A stretch of 10,000 nt of DNA from Chrysomallon squamiferum (Eukaryota > Mollusca > Gastropoda > Neomphalida > Peltospiridae), in the NCBI GenBank assembly GCA_012295275.1, contig CM022677.1, positions 24,585,764 to 24,595,763 on the forward strand, written 5' to 3'. Positions 1-7,589 of the stretch are shown here, in pieces (the first letter of the stretch is position 1; each line of letters starts with the position of its first letter). The position numbers and the translations under genes were made by a program. Below the pieces are notes generated by a model, which ran no database searches, was not told the DNA's origin, and saw only the letters and a list, made by a program, of their open reading frames with translations.

Positions 1-87
1 ACGATTGGAGGGAGTTACACGACAGAAGAAAGTGTATTTTTGTTCCTAGAGTCACTATCGGTTTACCAGTCATTAGAACAGACACAC
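1..87 (-). pseudogene. Left-copy exon 5: start of Ig-like domain 4, frameshifted, partial
   Basis: Acceptor-proximal 87 nt of an exon homologous to 5601-5927. The acceptor is TTTTTTCACTAG. It reads V-S-V-L-M-T-G-K-P in frame with the family. Relative to the right copy there is one extra base around 36-43 (a T run followed by G on the plus strand), so the frame is lost before the B-strand cysteine. The rest of the exon lies outside the window. Confidence 0.68.
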
Positions 88-138
88 CTAGTGAAAAAAT
101 AAGAACAACAAACTAACAAAAAAGAAAGGAAAAAAGAA

Positions 139-141
<3 letters not shown>

Positions 142-222
<81 letters not shown>

Positions 223-252
223 TAGATATATAGATATATATACATATATATA
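142..252. repeat. (AT)n followed by (GATA)n, intron Ig3-Ig4, left copy
   Basis: About 44 bp of AT repeats, then about ten GATA units, then mixed TA repeats. The right-copy counterpart intron has a shorter (AT)n and (ACT)n at 5953-6002, which explains most of the 168-bp difference in intron length. Confidence 0.95.
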
Positions 253-439
253 AAAATCAAATAAAATAGACTGATAAAACATTATTTTTAAATATTACTT
301 AGAACGATAAAAATAGCAACAATAATATAAATAATAGTAACAAGGAGAAGAATAAGGGGAAGAAGAAGAAAAAGAAGAAGAACAAAATATTACTGAAAAC
401 AGTTCCCTTATTAGGATGAAAATCTCTAAGACGTCTTAC

Positions 440-766
440 TGTGAATGTTTAATCGGAAAGGATTGCTAATACTGGGCTCTGCTTCACATCTCCAACTTTT
501 GATATCGCTTACAGTGACTCCTACAATCGTCATACTATATACTCTGACGTCTGCGGTGGTGTTTACGCAACCACAACCATATCGTGTTAAGTGGAACCCT
601 TGTTTGCACGATGCATACACCACACACAGTGGAATAAAGACGTCGTCCTCGTTTCTTTGAAACAGCAGAGGAGCTGACATTCTAGATGCAGGATTCACGG
701 AGCAGTAGAAAGTGTAATTCATTCCCAGGACAATATTAGGCGGCCCATACATTTGCACAGTTGCAC
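440..766 (-). CDS. Left-copy exon 4: Ig-like domain 3
   Basis: Intact phase 1-1 exon of 327 nt. The acceptor is TGTATTGTTACAG and the donor is A then GTAAGA. It has the same two N-glycosylation sequons and six cysteines as the right-copy domain 3. The acceptor-proximal 162 nt (601-762) are identical to the right copy, while the donor-proximal half differs at about 16 of 161 bases. Reading past the donor stops after S-K-T-S. Confidence 0.85.
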
Positions 767-861
767 CTGTAACAATACAGGTAGATGTGACATATATCAA
801 ATTATCTGTTAACGTCTAGCTTTCTAACTGTCCATCTGTCACTCTGACTTTCTAACTAAGC

Positions 862-931
862 TGTCTACCTACCTATCTTTCAACCTATCATCTATCTATA
901 TAATTTATCTATGTATCTATCTATCTATATG
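862..931. repeat. (CTAT)-rich array, intron Ig2-Ig3, left copy
   Basis: Imperfect CTAT/CTAC repeats on the plus strand. The matching right-copy intron has expanded TATC at 6847-6958 plus a long (GT)n at 6736-6812. Confidence 0.85.
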
Positions 932-976
932 TCGATGCTATTTTAGTTACTTTAATTACGATTTCAGGTCACTTAC

Positions 977-1303
977 TAAAGATGTTGAATTTGATCTGAT
1001 TGCTGTAAATCGGTCCACTTTCACATCTCCACATGGTGTGGTCTGTTTCCTTGACGTTGGGAATTGTCAGTGTGTACACTGGGTTCGTTCCACTGTTCTG
1101 TCTGCATCTACAGTGATACTGTCCTCTCTGGAAAACCTCTGAACATCTGTAGTCAACGGTGCACATTGAAACAAAAGATCTTTGGGACAGTCTTCGAAAC
1201 TCGATTTTCGTTTTGATGGTGTATTCAGATGAAACGGTACAAAACAGGGTACATTTGTGATCCAAAATGACATTAGGAGGTCCGTACATTTGTAGAGATG
1301 CTC
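977..1303 (-). CDS. Left-copy exon 3: Ig-like domain 2
   Basis: Intact phase 1-1 exon of 327 nt. The acceptor is ATTCTTCAAG and the donor is A then GTAAGT. It has the six family cysteines at invariant spacing and the extra domain-2 cysteine (K-C-T-L-F-C). The F strand reads T-M-W-R-C. By eye it differs from the right copy at about 50 of 327 bases and about 28 residues, so replacement changes dominate. Unspliced read-through of the donor gives a stop at once (S-K-stop). Confidence 0.82.
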
Positions 1304-1337
1304 CTTGAAGAATGTATTAAGTTATTTTTTAATGTGT

Positions 1338-1530
1338 ACGACTGTATGTATCCATGTATGTTTCTATGTATGTATGTATGTATGTATGTATGTATGTATG
1401 TATGTGTGAGTGTATGTATGTATATATCTGTACATACATACATAGGTACACACGCACACATAAACACTCAGACATTATACACACACATTCAGACACAAAC
1501 ACTCAGACATTATAGAGACACTCATATATA
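1338..1530. repeat. TGTA array and CA-rich array, intron Ig1-Ig2, left copy
   Basis: TGTA repeats (1358-1412) are followed by a CA-rich tract that contains a 17-bp direct repeat (1463-1479 and 1498-1514). The two arms are roughly complementary (TG-rich then CA-rich). This holds the whole central part of the intron. Confidence 0.9.
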
Positions 1531-1548
1531 AAATAATAAAGTTGTTAC

Positions 1549-1874
1549 TGTAAAGATTGAATCTGAACAGGTTGCTTTCATGGAGTGTTATCTGACATTT
1601 CCAAGACGTTTTATCTTCAGGTTTGACCGCCTGAATGGTCATCATGAAGAGCCAATGTCCAGATTTGTTATGTACGCAGGAACACTGGTAGCCGTCTTCA
1701 GCTATCGCTTTATAACGAGATGGTGGTACGAAGCACTGTGACGAAAACGAGAATCCATCTTGTCTTTGGAAATGAATACTGGCAAAATATCTTCATCGGG
1801 AACGACAGAACAGAACAGAGAGTAAGACTGACCCAGAACGGCGTTAGGCGGACCGTTCATAGCCACAGAAAGTA
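1549..1874 (-). pseudogene. Left-copy exon 2: Ig-like domain 1 with 1-nt deletion
   Basis: Homologous to 7610-7936, with the same TTACAG acceptor and A then GTAACA donor. It reads correctly from L-S-V-A-M-N-G-P-P-N through the B-strand cysteine to D-E-D-I. It then loses frame at an A run at 1784-1787, which has four A where the right copy has five. Beyond the lesion the shifted frame still matches the right copy to the exon end with no stop. There the third family cysteine is replaced by Arg, leaving an odd number of middle cysteines. No long open frame covers this exon, which is why it is easy to overlook. Confidence 0.72.
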
Positions 1875-1924
1875 CTGTAAGAGAAATATTAGTTGAAAGT
1901 TTGTTGATGTAAGTTTTGTTTTTA

Positions 1925-1931
<7 letters not shown>

Positions 1932-1958
<27 letters not shown>

Positions 1959-2112
1959 CAAAGAAGAATAGGAAGAAAATAGATGTATGTGTTTACATAC
2001 TTACCTATATACATACCCATACATATCCATTCATACATATTCATGTACACATATACATGTACACATATACACAATTATATACTAACACACATATATACAC
2101 ACACATATACAA
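1932..2112. repeat. Poly(A) 1932-1958 and CATA/CACA-rich tract, intron signal-Ig1, left copy
   Basis: Twenty-seven A in a row, then A-rich sequence and degenerate ACATATAC repeats up to the signal-exon donor. The right copy lacks the long A run and has AAAT repeats instead. Confidence 0.85.
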
Positions 2113-2126
2113 GTAAATAATAGTAC

Positions 2127-2214
2127 TTCGGTTTAACATTCCGTTCACAGAAGAAATGGCTGATATTATCAGAAATCCTATTAGCACAACATTTTCAGAT
2201 GTTTTTTTCAGCAT
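2127..2214 (-). CDS. Left-copy exon 1: signal peptide
   Basis: Intact first coding exon, the same 88 nt as in the right copy. The ATG at 2214-2212 has A at -3. It encodes 29 residues with the hydrophobic core VVLIGFLIISAISS and the same V-N-G cleavage context. The donor CGA-A then GTACTA is shared with the right copy. Amino-acid changes from the right copy are confined to the polar N-terminus and one residue after V-N-G, so the signal core is conserved. Its conservation argues that this copy was functional until recently. Confidence 0.75.
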
Positions 2215-2830
2215 TGTGTAATTTTTTTCTTTTCTAACATTAATCTGAAATTATCCGACGTAAGGTGAAAAAAAAACAAAAAAAAATTAAACCAAAACTG
2301 TGTTGATCTATATTTGAATCCTCAGCATCTGGAGTGTGCCTTTATTAATATTTTTATTATTTTTTTATTTTTTTACTTTTTTAGTATTTTTTTGTTTGTT
2401 CGTTTCTTATTTTGTATTTATTTATTTTGTTGTTGTTGTTTTTTTTTTTTTTTTTTATCTACATTGTTGCTATAAATAATTTCTGACATTTATCCAGTGA
2501 AGTCAGATAATAAATGTCAAAATGATTTCTTATCTGTATCCAGTTTTTTTACTGCTTTTAATATACAACTCAATTTTAATAATATATATATGTATATGTT
2601 TATCTGTATATATGTAAATATGTATAGATGTATGCAGTGGTGTGTGTGTCTGTTTCTATATGTATGTATGTATGTATGTATTTATGTTTTTGTGAGTTTT
2701 GTGTGTATGTATTTCCGTATTTGTATATGTATGTGTGCTTGCATTTATTTGTTTATGATTTTCATGTATTTTTATATGTGTGTGTGCTTATATGTTTGTT
2801 TGTTTGTGTTTATGTTAGTTTATAATGATA
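2215..2830. repeat. Upstream region, left copy: T-rich and TATG-rich simple sequence
   Basis: Apart from the conserved islands, this holds T-rich low-complexity DNA (2340-2456) and degenerate TATG/TGTA repeats (2585-2818). Open frames here translate only the repeats (Tyr/Val/Cys/Met/Ile strings) and are not genes. Confidence 0.75.
2467..2528 (-). promoter_or_regulatory. Conserved upstream island, left copy (possible proximal promoter)
   Basis: A block of 62 bp about 250 bp upstream of the left ATG matches 8671-8732 at 58 of 62 positions, although the DNA on both sides has degraded into unlike T-rich sequence. It contains TATAAATA, readable on the minus strand as TATTTATA. A promoter or 5' UTR role is inferred from position and conservation only. 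Confidence 0.4.
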
Positions 2831-2878
2831 TAAACCATAATTAACTGTTTACTCTCAAATACTATTATAATGTAAAGA
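2819..2878. repeat. Distal conserved upstream block, left copy
   Basis: About 60 bp beginning TTTATAATGATATAAA and running through CATAATTAACT, matching 9051-9108 with roughly nine differences. It marks the outer end of the duplicated upstream region. A regulatory role cannot be judged. Confidence 0.5.
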
Positions 2879-2982
2879 AGCATTAATGTTATTATTAGAT
2901 AAATCTTTTAATTCATTTTAATCCCTATTGTATTTAATTTGAGATATGTCCTGCAAACAGCGGCATTATGTTTAATGTGTAT

Positions 2983-3150
2983 ACATACATACATAATACA
3001 TACATACTAGTAACAATAAAATGATGATGATGATGACGATGATGATAATAATAACAATAATGAACAAAAATAAATAGATACATAAATAAAAATGATGCTT
3101 TTACTACTGCTACTATTACTACTACTAATAATAAAGATAATAATAATAAA
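2983..3150. repeat. Spacer: CATA, GAT and AAT short arrays
   Basis: Short arrays of CATA (2983-3004), GATGAT/GACGAT (3022-3045) and AAT units. No coding or RNA feature is visible in 2879-3240. Confidence 0.75.
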
Positions 3151-3239
3151 AAAAAAAAGTAACGCTAGCAATAAAACCATCATAAAAGTAAATAGATCCT
3201 GGTAGAAGAAGTACCTTTTGTAAAAGAATAAGTATATAA

Positions 3240-3273
3240 ACCAAAATAAAATAAAATAAAATAAAGAAACAAA

Positions 3274-3333
<60 letters not shown>

Positions 3334-3386
3334 AAATAAACAAACAAACGAATAAATAAGTAAGTAAATAAATAAATAACCTAATA

Positions 3387-3439
<53 letters not shown>

Positions 3440-3476
3440 TAAATAAATAGGTAACTAAATAAATAACTAGCTTAGT
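3240..3476. repeat. (AAAT)n and (AAT)n arrays, inverted partner of 3506-3570
   Basis: AAATA arrays from 3240 with about 15 clean AAAT units at 3270-3331, then about 17 AAT units (3386-3435). The strand bias is purely A-rich, opposite to the (TTTA)n just to the right. Confidence 0.92.
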
Positions 3477-3505
3477 CATTATGATCATCATCTAAGTGAA
3501 ACTAT

Positions 3506-3509
3506 TATT

Positions 3510-3568
<59 letters not shown>

Positions 3569-3570
3569 TT
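3506..3570. repeat. (TTTA)n array
   Basis: About 16 TTTA units. It is the reverse complement of the AAAT array ending about 130 bp to the left, so the two could pair into a long stem. Confidence 0.93.
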
Positions 3571-3902
3571 GTTCTGTTTGCTTCTAACCGAATATTTTAA
3601 AATTAATATATTTATCACAGGTCAGACCATTTTTTTCATATCTTGTGTGGTATTTGTTTATTTTGATATTTATGTCTACGTTGTATATTGAATGTACATC
3701 TGACAGGAGAGTAACACATGTCAGAAACATCATGTTCATATTTAAATTATCAGGGAGCAGAATACATACAGAAAATATGCAATAATACAATTCCTAACAT
3801 AGAGTTAAATATATAAAATACACACAACAAATATATTTGTACACTGCTGTTATCAATTTAACATAATTTACAGCAACAAAAGGATGATGATGATGAAAAT
3901 TA
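3571..3902. other. Non-repetitive AT-rich spacer, no gene recognised
   Basis: About 330 bp of complex AT-rich DNA between arrays. The only open frame (minus, 3584-3790) has no recognisable domain, no family cysteine pattern and no supported splice borders. A 7-bp inverted repeat (TCTGACA/TGTCAGA near 3699-3725) is too short to call a structure. Confidence 0.5.
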
Positions 3903-3926
3903 TAATAAATAAATAAATAAATAACA

Positions 3927-3995
<69 letters not shown>

Positions 3996-4045
3996 TTAAT
4001 AATAATAACAATAACAACAACAATGAAAAATAGTAATAATAAAAG
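3903..4045. repeat. (AAT)n array with AAAT and CAA ends
   Basis: More than 25 AAT units flanked by degenerate AAAT and AACA units. Complementary in strand bias to the ATT array at 4885-5015. Confidence 0.93.
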
Positions 4046-4544
<499 letters not shown>

Positions 4545-4737
4545 GAATACTATTAAAAGTGTTGGTTTCTTTTCTCCTGTTAAAAGATGAACTTCGAACG
4601 TCAACTTGCCTCTGTAAAATAACAGAAAGGAAATTGTTAAGGAAATGTCATTAATAAAAAAAAATAATAAAAGGAATCTCCAAACATGAAAGAAAACGAA
4701 CAATTAAAAAACAAATCAAAATAATAAATATGTATAT

Positions 4738-4783
4738 AAAAAAAAAAAAAAAAAAAAAAAAATAAATAAATAAATAAATAAAA
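4738..4783. repeat. Poly(A) with (AAAT)n
   Basis: Twenty-five A (4738-4762) followed by AAAT units. Could be the tail of an old retroposed sequence, but no element body or target-site duplication was recognised to its left. Confidence 0.8.
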
Positions 4784-4884
4784 AACAAAAAATAATAATC
4801 ATTATGAAAGAAAGACATTGCATGAACAAACAAACTGAAGAGGAAACTGATTAGAAAAATGTCCAAATTTTACACGTATAAATT

Positions 4885-5015
<131 letters not shown>

Positions 5016-5106
5016 TCACGATTTAAATTTCCATGGAAATCACTGATTTTTTTTATTTATTAGAAATGCATTTTGAGAAATAAACGTTAGCGACAGGAAA
5101 CACCTT

Positions 5107-5264
5107 ATTATTTTTTGTATATGTGGGTTTGTTCATGTGTGTCTGTGTATATGTGCATCTGTGTGTTAACGTGTGTGTTAACGTGTTAGTGTATTCATTC
5201 ATATATAGATATATCAATAATATGATTTTGTATGTAAGTATGTATGTATTTCATGTATGTTTTG

Positions 5265-5299
<35 letters not shown>

Positions 5300-5334
5300 G
5301 TGTGTGTGTGTGTGTGTATGTATTTGTGTATGTC

Positions 5335-5372
<38 letters not shown>

Positions 5373-5590
5373 TAGATAGATAGATAGATAGATAGATTAA
5401 ATACTTTGATAGATAGATAGAAAGATAGACGGACAGATTGATATATTTGTGTATGTATGTCTACACATATATATATTTATACATTGTATGTTATGTATGT
5501 ATGTATGTATGTATGTATGTATGTATGTATGCATATGTAAACACGCATGTATATATAGTATGTATGTGTGTGTACATGTATGTGTGTATC
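5107..5590. repeat. Compound TGTA/GT/AT/GATA region 3' of the right gene
   Basis: GT-rich start, (AT)n at 5269-5297, GT-rich 5300-5340, (AT)n with GATA to 5396, and (TGTA)n 5491-5530. It reaches to within ten bases of the Ig4 donor at 5600. No 3' exon is visible inside it. Confidence 0.88.
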
Positions 5591-5592
5591 GG

Positions 5593-5947
5593 TTACTTAC
5601 TGGGAACTCTAAACTTGAACAGGTTGCTAAAACTAGGCCCCATCTGACAGCGCCATCTTCTGTGATGTTTTTTCTCCAACTTCTGCACTACAAGCTTGTA
5701 ATATCTCGGTTCTGACCTTCTGAACACGCAGCCACATTCATAACCGACCAAACGAAATGTCGATACGCAGTTTGTGTCCACCAGGCACACCGTAATAAAG
5801 GAGCCCAGTTCATACCTCTGAAAGTGAAGCGGAGCGTCTATACGAATGGAGGGAGTTACAGGACAGAAGAACGTGTATTTCTTTCCTAGAATTACTCTCG
5901 GTTTACCAGTCATTTGAACAGAGACACCTAGCGTAAAAACAAAAAGA

Positions 5948-5987
<40 letters not shown>

Positions 5988-6733
5988 TACTACTACTACT
6001 ACCAATAATAATCATAATAGTAAGAGGAAGAAGAGGAAGAAATAGAAGAAGAAGAAAATATTATTCGAAAGATTTCGCTTATAACGGATGCAAATCTCGG
6101 ACAAGTCTTACTGTGAATGTTAAATCGGAAATGATTGCTAATACTGGGCTCTGCTTCACATCTCCAACTTCTGCTGTCTCTTATGGCGACTCCCAGTATC
6201 GTCATACTATATACTCTGACGTTTGCGGTGGTGTTTACGCAACCACAACGATATCGTGTTAAGCGGAACCCCTGTTTGCACGATGCATACACCACACACA
6301 GTGGAATAAAGACGTCGTCCTCGTTTCTTTGAAACAGCAGAGGAGCTGACATTCTAGATGCAGGATTCACGGAGCAGTAGAAAGTGTAATTCATTCCCAG
6401 GACAATATTAGGCGGCCCATACATTTGCACAGTTACACCTGTAAAAATACAGCTAGGTGTGACATTTATCAAATTATCTGTTAACGTCTAGTTGTCTGAC
6501 TGTCCATCTGTTTGTCTGTCTTTCTGTCTAATCTGTCTGCTCTGGGTCTCTGTCTTTCCTTCTGTCTATTTATTTATCTGATGAGTTATATCAGTCTGTC
6601 TGATTACTTGTTTTCTATATCTGTCTGTCTGATATCTATCTATACATATGTAAATATTATTATCGATTTCGTGATGTTGATAAAAGTAAATGTAATAAAG
6701 TTAAGGAGCTTTGAATAGTCATTTGGGTTAGAG

Positions 6734-6815
<82 letters not shown>

Positions 6816-7383
6816 GCCTACGAAACGTTGCTGAATCATCGCTTATTCTATCTATATATCTGTCTATCTGTATATCTATCTATCCATCTATCTATCTACC
6901 TATCTGTCTACCTATCTATATATCTATATATCTACCATCTATCAACCTATCTATCTGTCGATGCTATTTTAGTTACTTTAATGATGATTTCATATCGCTT
7001 ACTGAAGATATTGAATTTGATCTGATTGCTGTAACTCGGTCCACTTTGACATCTCCACATGCTGCGGTCGATTTTCTTGACGTTGGGAATTGTCATCGTG
7101 TACACTGGGTTCATTCCTCTGCTCTCTGTACATCCGCAGTGATACTGTTCTCTCTGGTAATATTCAGAACAGTAGTGGTCAACAGTGCATATTGAAATGA
7201 ACGATCCAGAGGACAGTCTTCGAAACTCGATTTTCGTTTCGATGGTTGTCTTGGAAGAAACGGTACAAAACAGGGTACATCTGTGATCCAGAACGACATT
7301 AGGAGGTCCGTGCATTTGTAGAGATGCAGCTTGAAGAATATATTAAGTTTTTTTTAATGTGTCTCTGTGTGGGTGTTTGTGTG

Positions 7384-7421
<38 letters not shown>

Positions 7422-7547
7422 TAATGAATAATAAACTGTTAGTGACAGATATACAATCATCCTTGTTTTAGTAACACTAATAATAACAATAATAAAAACA
7501 ACAACAACAACAACAATAATAATACACACATACAAACACTCAGACAT

Positions 7548-7589
<42 letters not shown>

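Larger units (their letters stand above)
1..2214 (-). pseudogene. Left-copy gene: four-Ig-domain paralogue with two frameshifts, cut by window edge
   Basis: Second copy of the same minus-strand gene: exons 2127-2214 (signal), 1549-1874 (Ig1), 977-1303 (Ig2), 440-766 (Ig3) and 1-87 (Ig4, partial). All splice borders and phases match the right copy, with introns of 252, 245, 210 and 352 bp. Ig1 is 326 nt instead of 327 because of a one-base deletion, and Ig4 has a one-base insertion relative to the right copy. The signal, Ig2 and Ig3 exons are open. Both indels sit in or beside A/T homopolymers, so an assembly error is a real alternative to pseudogenisation. If the lesions are real, translation from the ATG leaves frame early in Ig1. 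Confidence 0.65.
1..2878. repeat. Tandem segmental duplication, left unit (partial)
   Basis: This stretch aligns collinearly with 5842-9108: Ig4, Ig3, Ig2, Ig1, signal exon and about 660 bp upstream, all in the same order and orientation. Exons and short noncoding islands align well, while the intronic microsatellites differ in length and motif. Homology ends by eye at about 2878, where it matches 9108, and sequence to the right is unrelated. The left end is outside the window. Confidence 0.82.

Noticed and set aside
445-660. Plus-strand open frame antisense to Ig3, repeated at 6135-6332
   Set aside because: Its conservation is explained by the Ig3 exon on the other strand, and it has no recognisable domain.
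2497-2844. Tyr/Val/Cys/Met-rich open frames
   Set aside because: Translation of TATG/TGTA repeats in the upstream region of the left copy.
3125-3475. CRISPR-like array
   Set aside because: Units are 3-4 bp microsatellite repeats with no spacers, in a eukaryotic context.
3584-3790. Possible small gene on the minus strand in the spacer
   Set aside because: It is a short AT-rich frame without family pattern, signal peptide or supported splice borders.
4738-4783. SINE or LINE tail
   Set aside because: Only a poly(A)/AAAT tract is seen. No tRNA-like A and B boxes, reverse transcriptase or target-site duplication was recognised.
6738-7195. Plus-strand open frame of 151 codons beginning with Cys-Val repeats
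   Set aside because: It starts in the GT array and ends antisense to the Ig2 exon. The minus-strand reading has the domain and splice signals.
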